DNA of 64,000 nucleotides from an uncultured Clostridium sp. (GTDB taxonomy: Bacteria > Bacillota > Clostridia > TANB77 > CAG-508): contig URZW01000001.1 of the NCBI GenBank assembly GCA_900552555.1, positions 194,194 through 258,193 of the forward strand, in the 5' to 3' direction. This document shows positions 1 through 7,332 of this stretch, piece after piece (position 1 is the stretch's first letter; each line of letters begins with the position of its first letter). A program made the translations under genes and the position numbers. The notes under the pieces are model-generated. The model saw only the letters and a program-made list of their open reading frames with translations, ran no database searches and was not told the DNA's origin.

Positions 1-201
1 TTTTTGATATTCTTCTAAAATCATTTTTACTTTTTTCTTTGTGTTTTCTTTGTTTTCTGCATCTAAACATAAATTACAAGAACTTACTGCTAAGTCAATA
101 ATTCTAGGAATATAATTAGAAACTGCAAAATCTATAATCCATAATTTATTATTTTTATCTTTCATAACATTTGTACTTATAATATCTCCATGAAGGAGGG
201 T
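1..201 (-). pseudogene. C-terminal fragment of an APH/choline-kinase-type phosphotransferase
   Basis: The minus frame is open from position 201 to the window edge and reads LLHGDIISTNV, then KLWIIDFAVSNY. These match the catalytic HGDxxxxN loop and the metal-binding I-D-F/Y motif of aminoglycoside/choline-kinase-like phosphotransferases. A TGA stop at 202-204 lies directly before the HGD motif and no start codon follows it, so the N-lobe is missing from this frame. The usual Asp after IDF is Ala here. I infer a broken gene whose remaining end lies outside the window; the substrate cannot be told. Confidence 0.6.
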
Positions 202-294
202 TCATTTTTATTTTATATTAAAAATGCTATTCAAATTTTATTTCACATTGATCTAACATTGCGGTTGGATGTTCGTATATTAATTCCTGTATTT

Positions 295-1014
295 TTAATT
301 GTTCATTATTAATTCATTTAATTTATCTGGAAAATTTACAGTCATTCCATCTATATCTAAATTATATACTTTTAACATTATATTTTCATTAGAAACTCCC
401 CATAATCTAACACCCAGATTATTTTTTCTTGCTAATTTAATTCCATTTTCTGAAACTAAGTCAGCTGGTGGACATATTTGATTTCCAGAAATTTTCATAA
501 ACTCTAATATATTTTTTTGATTTATATCTTCTTTAATAAGCCATCCTATTTTTATAGTCTTGTCTAATTTTCTAACATTTAATAATGCATTATATATGAA
601 TGAAGTAATAAAAACATTGGCTTTATTATAATATTTTTTTATAATTTCTAAGGTTTCTTTTTCTATCCCTTCTTCTTTTAATTCTATTGCTAAAATTAAA
701 TCTTTGCTTGATACTTCTTTCATAAAATCTTCAAATAGAACTATCTTTTCATTTTCAAATTCTTCACTAAACCAACTTCCAAAATCAAATTCTAATAGTT
801 CTTTATATGTATAGTCCGATATTTTTCCTGTTCCATTTGACTTCTCATCTATTTTATCGTCATGAAATATAACTATTTTTTCATCTTTAGTCTTTTGTAA
901 ATCTAGTTCTATTCCGTTTGTTCCTATTTGAAATGCTTTTTTAAAAGCTGCCATTGTATTTTCTGGTGCATATGCTGATGCTCCTCTATGTGCATAATTA
1001 ACAAAAGTATTCAT
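295..1014 (-). CDS. Glycerophosphodiester phosphodiesterase (GDPD family)
   Basis: A 239-aa cytoplasmic protein of normal length for bacterial UgpQ-like GDPDs, which hydrolyse glycerophosphodiesters to glycerol-3-phosphate and an alcohol. The N-terminus carries the signature AHRGASAYAPENT (general acid/base His and Arg), then IELDLQKTKD with the metal-binding Glu and Asp, and IVIFHDD with the second catalytic His. A late ELKEE supplies another metal ligand and the end DGMTVNFPDKL is typical of the family. The start follows AAAGGTAGG. No signal peptide, so it probably recycles cytosolic glycerophosphodiesters. Confidence 0.93.
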   Translation of the reverse strand: MNTFVNYAHRGASAYAPENTMAAFKKAFQIGTNGIELDLQKTKDEKIVIFHDDKIDEKSNGTGKISDYTYKELLEFDFGSWFSEEFENEKIVLFEDFMKEVSSKDLILAIELKEEGIEKETLEIIKKYYNKANVFITSFIYNALLNVRKLDKTIKIGWLIKEDINQKNILEFMKISGNQICPPADLVSENGIKLARKNNLGVRLWGVSNENIMLKVYNLDIDGMTVNFPDKLNELIMNN

Positions 1015-1022
1015 ATTCTTTC

Positions 1023-1231
1023 CTACCTTTCTTTATAACTTTTATTATTATGTATTTTCTTTATATCATTTTTATATACAGCTATTATTCCAGTAATTAA
1101 TAATATTAAATCTTCTAATACCATAAACCAACTATGATGATAAATATAATATGAACCATATAAAAATCATAAATAGCTTCACATACATAATTTAAAGATT
1201 GTACACATAATGATTTTTTCTTGTATGCCTC
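1023..1231 (-). pseudogene. Remnant of a small membrane protein
   Basis: The 327-base gap upstream of the phosphodiesterase is not empty. One minus frame reads KKSLCVQSLNYVCEAIYDFYM and, after a one-base shift in a G run, continues GSYYIYHHSWFMVLEDL, a hydrophobic stretch ILLITGIIAVYKND, ending at 1023. Two hydrophobic segments separated by a polar turn suggest the C-terminal half of a small integral membrane protein. No start codon is present and the 5' side runs into a repeat. The family is uncertain. Confidence 0.4.
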
Positions 1232-1338
1232 TTAATTTTATTTTATATTATCATAAATACCAAATTATTACAATAAATATGCAAAAAATAAAGTGCCATT
1301 AACTAACATTTTATTTCAGTAATCACATGTTTTATATT
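1230..1338. repeat. Intercassette repeat, copy 1
   Basis: Contains the two blocks that recur between the accessory genes here: an AT-rich block beginning TTTTATTTTATATTATCAT (also near 2388 and 49769) and the block TTTCAGTAATCACATG followed by TTTTATATTATTTT (also near 2440, 4050 and 4893). It lies just downstream of the ORF6N gene on the minus strand. This copy lacks the GC-richer structured part seen in copies 2 and 3. Confidence 0.65.
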
Positions 1339-1341
1339 ATT

Positions 1342-2301
1342 TTATTGTGTTTTGACTTCTTCTACACAACTTATCTTTTCTATGTATTCAATATCTTCTA
1401 TTTTAGAAATTGCAAAACATTTCTTTCCTAAATCTTTAAGTGATGCTCCACAATGATATAACTCTTTGTTATCAATTACTATAAATCTATCATGAAACTT
1501 ATTTGTATATGCAATTTTTAATGTAGGATATTGTTTATTAAATTTTTGAATATCCAATTTGGTTAATTTGTTATTTTGTATTGTTAAAATTATAACTTCA
1601 ACATTTTTGTTTTTCTTTTGTAGCATTTCTAAAATACTGTCATCTATATAATTGTCTATAATTAAAATTTTGTTTTTCGCTCTTTTTATAATACCAATTA
1701 TCAAACTATAAGCATCATATATCTGCCCATCAAAAAATATTTTTTGTTTAAATTCTTCTTTTTCATTTTTTTGTAATTCATCAAATACTTTTTCAAATTT
1801 TTCTTCATGTTCTGTTAATACCTTATTTTGTTCTAATAATTTATATTCAACATTTGATAATCTATCAAAAACTTGTCCGTTTGATAATAAAAATTTTCGC
1901 ATTTCTATAAAGGCTTTCATAATATTTATACTAACTTTTACAGCTATTTCACTTTTTAATAATGCTGAAAGCATTGCTATTCCTTGCTCTGTAAAGACAT
2001 ATGGTAGATATTTTCTATGTTGTCCTCTTCCACTAAGTTTTAAGGTGACAAATTGGCACCTTAAAACTTCAAATTCCTTGTCGTTTAATTTAAAACAAAA
2101 CTCTTCTGGAAATCTTTCATTGTTTCTTTTTACCACACGATTTATATATTTTGTTTCACATTGATATAGCATTGCAACATCACTATCTAATATTACTTGT
2201 TTTCCTCTAATAGTATAAATTAAATTTTTAATATTCTCTGATGAATTTTGTGCTAATTCTATTTTATCATTTGTATTAATTTTCTCAACAGCATTTTCCA
2301 T
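1342..2301 (-). CDS. ORF6N-domain protein with C-terminal PLD-like domain
   Basis: The 319-aa protein starts with an ORF6N domain (about residues 25-135: IYTIRGKQVILDSDVAMLY, then FVTLKLSGRGQHRKYLPY and FTEQGIAMLSALLKS), a DNA-binding type common in phage and mobile-element antirepressor-like proteins. A coiled linker (150-190) leads to a C-terminal domain with NKILIIDNYIDDSILE and HDRFIVIDNKELYHCGASLKD, a half HKD motif of the phospholipase-D/nuclease fold. ORF6N fits DNA recognition and the PLD half a nuclease or protein-binding role. It is monocistronic with its own consensus promoter and is flanked by repeats, which points to horizontal movement. The biological role is unknown. Confidence 0.85.
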   Translation of the reverse strand: MENAVEKINTNDKIELAQNSSENIKNLIYTIRGKQVILDSDVAMLYQCETKYINRVVKRNNERFPEEFCFKLNDKEFEVLRCQFVTLKLSGRGQHRKYLPYVFTEQGIAMLSALLKSEIAVKVSINIMKAFIEMRKFLLSNGQVFDRLSNVEYKLLEQNKVLTEHEEKFEKVFDELQKNEKEEFKQKIFFDGQIYDAYSLIIGIIKRAKNKILIIDNYIDDSILEMLQKKNKNVEVIILTIQNNKLTKLDIQKFNKQYPTLKIAYTNKFHDRFIVIDNKELYHCGASLKDLGKKCFAISKIEDIEYIEKISCVEEVKTQ

Positions 2302-2352
2302 AATACCACTCCGTTCTCACTTATGTATATATTTACTAATAAATATATTTGT

Positions 2353-2381
2353 ATTATATATTATGTAGTATTGACTGTCAA
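2353..2381 (-). promoter_or_regulatory. Consensus sigma-70 promoter of the ORF6N gene
   Basis: On the minus strand TTGACA (2381-2376) is separated by exactly 17 bases from TATAAT (2358-2353), a perfect consensus match. Downstream, about 2323-2348, lies a near-palindrome TATTTATTAGTAAATA that could be an operator. The spacer contains AATACTACATAA, identical to the arm of the recombinase site near 27.57 kb. Confidence 0.8.
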
Positions 2382-2384
2382 GTA

Positions 2385-2640
2385 TAATTTTATTTTATAT
2401 TATCATAATAAACTGTTATCCAATAACAATTTATTTCAGTAATCACATATTTTATATTATTTTTCGTTATTTTTATAAAAAACGTTCATTTTTGCAGATT
2501 GTGTATTTTCTACTTTTCTTACAGTATCAGCGGTTAGCTGTCCGTATTGTTTTCTGACATCCAAGGACTGTCCCTCAACTTATGGCTTATTTGTGCCAGG
2601 TTAATATGTGGCTTGAGAGGTATCAGCCTAAAATTGAGAT
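2385..2640. repeat. Intercassette repeat, copy 2 (full length)
   Basis: Longest copy. In plus order: the AT-rich block near 2388, TTTCAGTAATCACAT near 2441, CGTTATTTTTATAAAAAAC, a TATCAG near 2526, then a GC-richer segment (about 2583-2635) that is nearly identical to copy 3 and contains nested arms (CCTCAA ... TTGAGAGG and GCCA ... TGGC), ending TATCAGCC. It lies between the ORF6N gene and the ATPase gene. The structured end suggests a recombination site or a transcribed 3' structure. Confidence 0.75.
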
Positions 2641-2648
2641 TTAAGTTT

Positions 2649-2679
2649 AAAATAGAGGTTTAAAGATAACCTCTATTTT
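2649..2679. terminator. Bidirectional hairpin terminator
   Basis: Perfect 12-bp stem AAAATAGAGGTT / AACCTCTATTTT with a 7-base loop. The A/T ends give a U-rich tail on either strand. It sits 3' of the ATPase gene on the minus strand and next to repeat copy 2. Confidence 0.75.
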
Positions 2680-2722
2680 ACTTTTAATTTTTTTCATGTT
2701 TAAATAAATTATTTTATTTTTC

Positions 2723-3910
2723 CTATTTTAAAAGCCAATTGGCTAAATCATATATTTGAACACCTTCGTATTGATAATCATCATGTCTAGTTCTTGCAAT
2801 TAATATCTTTGGATATGCATCTTTTATTTTTAGTAATGGTCTTACTTCTCTCTCAAAAGTTTTATCATCACTTATATTATCAGAAACTTGAACATATATT
2901 TTTTCGTTCATCTTCATTGCAACAAAATCTACTTCAGCATTATAGAGTTCTCCAACATAAATTTCATACCCTCTCCTTAATAATTCAATTGCAACTATAT
3001 TTTCGTATATACTTCCATAATTCATATTTTTAGTTCCAAGTTTTGCATATTTAAAAGTTTGATCTACCAAATAATATTTATCAACAGATGACAAGTATCT
3101 TTTTCCTTGAATATCATATCTTCTTATTTTATAAAATGCAAAAGCATCACACAAATAATTTATATAGTTTGCTATTGTTTTATCATTCGTATTTATACTT
3201 GCTTGATTTAAAATATTTGCAATTTTTCTATACGATGTTAAATTTGAAACGTTATCCATCATAAATTCAGTTAAACTATCCATTAGACTAATATTTTGAA
3301 TATTATATTTTTGTTGTATATCTCTAACAATTAAAGCATTATACACTTCGTTTATATAATTATATTTTTGATTCACATCATTATAAATATATGAGCCAGC
3401 CATTCCTCCTTCGAGAACATATTTTTCAAAAGCATCTTGTGCACTCTCATAATTAAAGTATTTCATAAATTCCTTAAAAGAAAATGGGTATACTTGTATT
3501 TCATATGTTCTACCTGTAAATAATGTTGCTAAATCACTACTTAATAAAAAAGCATTCGAACCAGTTATATATATATCATATTTTTCTTCTGCATGTAAAC
3601 TATTTATTGTTCTTTCAAATTCTTTACACATTTGAACTTCATCTATTAATACAAAATTATTTTTTCCTACTATATAATGTTTTTCTATATAATTATTTAA
3701 AGATATATAATCTCTTAAATTATCAAATTTGACTAAATTAAAATTAATATCAATTATATTATAATCCTTTATATTTTCTATAATGTAATTTTTAAACATT
3801 TCCAATAATTTTGACTTTCCACTACGTCTAACACCTGTTATAACCTTAATGTCTGGCGTTCCTATGACTTCTATTAATTCTTTTAAATATTCTCTCTTTA
3901 TTAATTTCAT
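2723..3910 (-). CDS. DUF4143-type AAA ATPase
   Basis: A 395-aa ATPase of the widespread archaeal/bacterial AAA_14 plus DUF4143 family. Near the N-terminus VITGVRRSGKSKLLE is the Walker A loop and FVLIDEVQM the Walker B with catalytic Glu; IYITGSNAFLLSS is the sensor region and GRTYEIQVYPFSFKEF the conserved arginine/aromatic segment. The C-terminal half (about 220-390) is the DUF4143 region with a PD-(D/E)XK-like fold: YENIVAIELLRRGYEIYVG, then AEVDFVAM and KIYVQVSD. Such genes are common in accessory DNA and their physiological role is not established. Start follows GAGGTG. It has its own promoter and terminator. Confidence 0.88.
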   Translation of the reverse strand: MKLIKREYLKELIEVIGTPDIKVITGVRRSGKSKLLEMFKNYIIENIKDYNIIDINFNLVKFDNLRDYISLNNYIEKHYIVGKNNFVLIDEVQMCKEFERTINSLHAEEKYDIYITGSNAFLLSSDLATLFTGRTYEIQVYPFSFKEFMKYFNYESAQDAFEKYVLEGGMAGSYIYNDVNQKYNYINEVYNALIVRDIQQKYNIQNISLMDSLTEFMMDNVSNLTSYRKIANILNQASINTNDKTIANYINYLCDAFAFYKIRRYDIQGKRYLSSVDKYYLVDQTFKYAKLGTKNMNYGSIYENIVAIELLRRGYEIYVGELYNAEVDFVAMKMNEKIYVQVSDNISDDKTFEREVRPLLKIKDAYPKILIARTRHDDYQYEGVQIYDLANWLLK

Positions 3911-3932
3911 AATAATTATTCACCTCAAATAT

Positions 3933-3985
3933 ATTATATCATTCATTTCGCAAAAAGTAAATATTTGCATTTTTGCGAAATGAAT
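3933..3985 (-). promoter_or_regulatory. Promoter overlapped by a 16-bp inverted repeat
   Basis: For the ATPase gene TTTACT (3961-3956) and TATAAT (3938-3933) are 17 bases apart. A perfect inverted repeat, ATTCATTTCGCAAAAA at 3941-3956 and its complement at 3970-3985, covers the spacer and part of the -35 region. This is the right place for a repressor operator, or it may be a cassette end. Confidence 0.65.
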
Positions 3986-4044
3986 ATTATTATTATATCT
4001 CTTAATAAAATTAATATTCAAAATTTACATTATTATCTTTTTCT

Positions 4045-4246
4045 TTTAGTAATAACATGTTTTATATTATTTTTTCGTTATTTTTATAAAAAACTTCATT
4101 TTTGTACATTATGTTTTTTCCACCTTTTCTTACAGTATCAACAGCTATCTGTTCGTGTTGTTTTTTGACACCCAAGGACTGGACCTCAACTTATGGCTTA
4201 TTTGTGCCAGGTTAATATGTGGCTTGAGAGGTATCAGCCTAAAATA
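4045..4246. repeat. Intercassette repeat, copy 3
   Basis: Parallels copy 2: TTTTAGTAATAACATG, TTTTATATTATTTTTTCGTT, TTATAAAAAAC, GTATCA, then the GC-richer segment about 4190-4240 that is almost identical to copy 2 over 50 bases. The middle (about 4090-4185) has diverged by many substitutions but few indels. Located between the ATPase gene and the rhuM remnant. Confidence 0.75.
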
Positions 4247-4261
4247 GAATTATAAATCAAG

Positions 4262-4287
4262 TAGAGGCTCTGTTTGAAGAACCTCTT
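4262..4287 (-). terminator. Hairpin after the rhuM remnant
   Basis: AGAGG at 4263-4267 pairs with CCTCT at 4282-4286, flanked by A/T-rich ends, in the same position relative to repeat copy 3 as the 12-bp hairpin has to copy 2. The stem is shorter and the U-tail weaker on the minus strand. Confidence 0.45.
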
Positions 4288-4296
4288 TTTTGCTTT

Positions 4297-4761
4297 TTAT
4301 GTGTTATTTAAATTCTTTGTTTCAATTACTAGCTCATCAAAGTAATCTTTCCCAAATTTAGGTCCATTTTTTAGCATTTCACTATTAACAACAAAACCTT
4401 TTTTTATATATTCTTCCAATGTTTTGGTTGCCCATATTCTAAAATCTGTTGCTTCTTTTGAATTTACTCTGTATCCTACAGCTATAATTGCGTCTAAACT
4501 ATAAAAATTTGTATTATATTTTTTCCCGTCTGAAGCAGTTACTCTAATTTTTTGAGTAACTGCTTCTTGTTTTAATTCCTCTGTTTTAAAAATGTTTCGT
4601 AAATGATATGTAATATTATTTTCTGCTACATTAAATAATTTAGACATTGACTTTTAAGTTAGCCAGAAATCTTCTTCATTATATAAAACTTCTACTGATA
4701 TATTTTCATTATTTTGGCTTTGGTAAATAATTAAATCTTTTAAATTTTCTATATTATTCAA
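4297..4761 (-). pseudogene. rhuM: rhuM-family gene, nonsense-mutated and 3'-truncated
   Basis: The 3' part (116 aa from 4647) reads KLFNVAENNITYHLRNIF, YSLDAIIAVGYRVNSKEAT, FRIWATKTLEEYIKKGFV and FGKDYFDEL, the hallmark core of RhuM-family proteins. The same frame continues upstream past one TAA: a TTG start at 4761 after AAAGG gives LNNIENLKDLIIYQ and EVLYNEEDFWLT, then TAA, then KSMSKLFNV. The family has WLTQ here, so CAA became TAA. Family members are about 330 aa, whereas this one stops shortly after FDELVIETKNLNN, so the C-terminal half is also lost next to the repeat. A reinitiated short product is possible but the gene looks dead. Confidence 0.8.
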
Positions 4762-4875
4762 CTTTGATTACAACCTTTATTTTTGTATCTAAACTTTTGT
4801 TTGTATTTTATATTACACAACTTGTCAATAGGTTATAGATAGATATTCCAAAATTAATCTACTTTTTGATATTAA

Positions 4876-4976
4876 AGAGCTATTAACTATCACTTTATTT
4901 CAGTAATCACATATCTTATATTATTTTTTGTACATTATGTTTTTTTAAATTTTCCTACAATATCAGCCTAAAATTA
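4876..4976. repeat. Intercassette repeat, copy 4 (internally deleted)
   Basis: Starts GAGCTATTAACTATCA, then TTTCAGTAATCACATA as in copies 1-2, then TTTTTTGTACATTATG as in copy 3, and jumps from CTACAATATCAG straight to CCTAAAATTA. Copies 2 and 3 carry about 110 extra bases between two TATCA(G) sequences. The junction is what recombination between those short direct repeats would leave. Confidence 0.7.
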
Positions 4977-5019
4977 ATCTATAATTTTCATTTTTATATT
5001 CTTCTTTTTATATATTTTA

Positions 5020-5050
5020 AAGATGGAACCTGTAAAGCAGATTCCATCTT
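5020..5050 (-). terminator. Terminator of the 63-aa ORF
   Basis: Perfect 9-bp stem AAGATGGAA / TTCCATCTT with a 13-base loop, 27 bases beyond the ORF stop on the minus strand. The following tail is only moderately U-rich. Confidence 0.55.
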
Positions 5051-5077
5051 GTTCTAAAAAAATAGTGGTTAGTGTTA

Positions 5078-5269
5078 CTAATCAAGTGCAATCATACCAA
5101 CACTATGATAATCTCCGTTTCCTAAGCTATAGTTCTTGAAGTAAGCCACCTGGTTTAATGCACTATAACAATCGTAGTCACCACCAGCGACCAAAAAGAA
5201 AAACTCTTCCTCCCATGGATCTTCAGCAATGAACTTACGAGCATTTCCTAAATCGTAGTATACTGGCAA
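5078..5269 (-). CDS. Small hypothetical protein (63 aa) or gene remnant
   Basis: Minus frame from a TTG codon preceded by a distant AGAGG gives an acidic, soluble 63-aa product rich in aromatic residues (PWEEEFFFLVAGGDYDCY; NYSLGNGDYHS). An in-frame TAG lies seven codons upstream. It is bounded by hairpins and by the cassette repeats. I do not recognise the family. The weak start suggests it may be the 3' end of a lost larger gene. Confidence 0.4.
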   Translation of the reverse strand: MPVYYDLGNARKFIAEDPWEEEFFFLVAGGDYDCYSALNQVAYFKNYSLGNGDYHSVGMIALD

Positions 5270-5332
5270 AATTTTATAATACCTCTAGTGATTATATTTT
5301 AGGATTAACCAATAATCCTAATGCATACAAAT

Positions 5333-5359
5333 AAAGCAAAGATTTCACATCTTTGCTTT
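5333..5359 (-). terminator. Terminator downstream of spoIIIAA
   Basis: AAAGCAAAGAT / ATCTTTGCTTT, an 11-bp perfect stem with a 5-base loop, followed on the minus strand by ATTTG. It lies 66 bases after the spoIIIAA stop, so no spoIIIAB follows in the transcript. Confidence 0.7.
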
Positions 5360-5424
5360 TCTCATATTTAAAATATTATTAATATACTCATTTGTATTCA
5401 ACAAATATTATAATATTTTTATCT

Positions 5425-6295
5425 TTATAAAAATACTACTTTTTGTATTTCTCTATTTTCAATTAACTCATAAATTTGCCTATTATTTTTTATATCCTCT
5501 ATATTCTTACCATGCATAGTAAAAATCCCCTTAACACCAGAATACAAAGCATAATGAATAGCATCAACATCATCTTTACTACCAATTTCATCACAAGCAA
5601 TTATTTCAGGCGCCATAGTTCTTACCAGCATATGGATTCCTTGATTTTTACTAACATTTTCAATAATATCTGTTCTAATCCCAACATCATTTTGTGGAAC
5701 ACCTTTATACATTGCAGCAATTTCACCTCTTTCATCAACCACACCACATGTTTTTCCCTTAAAATTTATTTCATCAATCCCATTACTCAATCTTCTTATA
5801 ACATCTCTTAACATTGTAGTTTTTCCTCTTCCTGGAGGAGCTACAAGAATTGTATTATAAATTGATTTATTTTCTATATCAATTATTTCTCTTAGTACTC
5901 TTGTACTACAATTTAAAATTTCTCTTGCTATCCTAAAATTCAAGCTTGATATGTATTTTATATTTATTATTTTTCCATTTTCTATCACACAAGAACCGTG
6001 TTAATCCTACACGATGCCCTCCTTTTACAGTTATAAAACCATCACAAATTTGATTTTTATAAGCATATATTGAATTTTCACATAATCTTTCTACTATTTG
6101 TAAAATTTCTGATTGAGGTATGTTATATTGCAATATAAAATCTTTTTCTCTTAATTTTAAAATTATAGGTCTTTCTGTTCTTATTCTAATTTCTTGCAGT
6201 TCATCTATTATTTTATTGTTTTCCTGAAATAAATTAAAAAAAATTTGATATATTTTATTTGGAAAATACCTTAAAATTTCATCTATATTTTTCAT
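5425..6295 (-). CDS. spoIIIAA: Stage III sporulation protein AA, split by a +1 shift at CGG
   Basis: SpoIIIAA is the cytosolic ATPase of the mother-cell SpoIIIA channel complex. Codons from 6295 encode LQEIRIRTERPIIL and GFITVKGGHRVGLT; the next codon is CGG (5998-5996) and that frame soon diverges and stops. Skipping one C (5998) gives GSCVIENGKIINIKYIS and the full ATPase core: Walker A APPGRGKTT, VVDERGEIAAM and Walker B IIACDEIG. The join aligns exactly with the family pattern GHRIGLAGRCV. The joined length is about 289 aa, slightly short of the usual 300-310. The rest of the spoIIIA operon does not follow; a terminator does. It is either a +1 programmed frameshift, a pseudogene or a sequence error; the same CGG signature at two other loci favours the first. 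Confidence 0.85.
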
Positions 6296-6310
6296 CTTTC
6301 TCTCCCAATT

Positions 6311-6406
6311 TATGTGTCCTTTTTTAAGACGATGTTATTTTTACAACCTCTCAAATTTTCTCTATAAGTGGATGTCCTTTTTAGAACCGTCCCCAATAGG
6401 ACAATA
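6311..6406. repeat. Degenerate inverted-repeat element (GTCC/GGAC family)
   Basis: Between divergent spoIIIAA and the VanW gene: TGTCCTTTTTTAAGAC at the left, and TGTCCTTTTTAGAACCGTCC followed by CCAATAGGACA at the right. The motif AGAACCGTCCCC is shared with the intact element at 56.5 kb. It looks like a decayed copy. Confidence 0.5.
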
Positions 6407-6468
6407 TATTATATTCAATTTATTGTATTTTATAACTTTTTTTGGTTACACTAACAATGGTGATATAA

Positions 6469-7245
6469 ATGAAAAATAATAAATTGTGGCTTATTATAGC
6501 TTTATTAATAATTTTATGTATTGGAATTGGAATATACTTTTTCCTTAAAAATTCAAATTCAAACAACTCAAATTATCAAGCCAGTAAAATTTCAAACAAT
6601 AATTCAATAACTAATAATAATTCAATTTCTGACAATAATAATAATGATAATATTAATAATACTAGTATACTTAATAATAATGAAAATAATGCATCTAATA
6701 ATAATATTGAAAATACAAATTCTGAAACAAATTCTGAAACAAATTCAACGCAAAATTCTACAGATGAAGCTCAAAAAAAAGAAGAAGCTATTGCTTCTTT
6801 TACCACAAAAATTTATAATAAAGAATCTGAAAGACAGAATAATGTTTCAATAACTTGTTCTACTTTAAATAATACAATTGTAGAAAATGGTAACACTTTT
6901 TCTTTTTGTAAAATAGTTGGTCCTGCTACATCTGCTAAAGGTTATCAAAAAGCTGATATTTTCGATAACAATGGAAATAAAAAGAAAGGTCTTGGTGGCG
7001 GTAATTGTCAGGTAAGTACTACATTATATAATGCTGTTTTAAAAGTTCCGAGCTTACAAGTAACAGAAAGGCATGAACATAGTAATAAAGTTCCATATAT
7101 TCAGCAAGGTAAGGATGCTGCTGTTGCTTATGGTAGCTATGATTTAAAATTTAAAAATAATACTGGTTTTGATATCAAAATTTCTGCATCTTCTACCAAA
7201 AATAATGTATCTATAAGCATATATAAAATAATACCTAATCAGTAG
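6469..7245 (+). CDS. Membrane-anchored VanW-domain protein
   Basis: 258 aa. Residues 5-26 form a single N-terminal transmembrane anchor (LWLIIALLIILCIGIGIYFF), followed by a low-complexity Asn/Ser linker (about 30-100) and an extracellular VanW domain (about 110-255): NTFSFCKIVGPATSAKGYQ, GLGGGNCQVSTTLYNA, VTERHEHSNKVPY and AVAYGSYDLKFKN. VanW domains occur in cell-wall-associated proteins of Bacillota; their chemistry is not established. The linker contains a perfect 12-base tandem repeat (about 6717-6752) that could vary in copy number. Convergent with the next gene. Confidence 0.85.
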   Translation: MKNNKLWLIIALLIILCIGIGIYFFLKNSNSNNSNYQASKISNNNSITNNNSISDNNNNDNINNTSILNNNENNASNNNIENTNSETNSETNSTQNSTDEAQKKEEAIASFTTKIYNKESERQNNVSITCSTLNNTIVENGNTFSFCKIVGPATSAKGYQKADIFDNNGNKKKGLGGGNCQVSTTLYNAVLKVPSLQVTERHEHSNKVPYIQQGKDAAVAYGSYDLKFKNNTGFDIKISASSTKNNVSISIYKIIPNQ

Positions 7246-7258
7246 TTTTACGCTTCAG

Positions 7259-7308
7259 TAATGATAATGCACGAAATACCTGTAAATGATATTTCATGCA
7301 CATTATCC
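7259..7308. terminator. Hairpin between convergent genes
   Basis: GATAATGCACGAAATA pairs with TATTTCATGCACATTATC (one small bulge) around an 11-base loop, in the gap between the VanW gene and the convergent phosphodiester glycosidase. No strong U-run, so termination is plausible but unproven. Confidence 0.5.
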
Positions 7309-7332
7309 TTACCAAACAGTAACCAGTAGGCA

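Noticed and set aside
206..294. Open frame NNEQLKIQELIYEHPTAM after the phosphodiesterase
   Set aside because: Only about 27 codons, no start and no recognisable motif; possibly a remnant of the kinase gene.
4297..4647. rhuM fragment as another CGG frameshift
   Set aside because: The lesion is an in-frame TAA replacing the conserved Gln codon; no CGG and no change of frame.
6644..6853. Plus-strand ORF inside the VanW gene
   Set aside because: Out-of-frame reading of the Asn-rich linker; extreme Ile/Leu/Lys composition.
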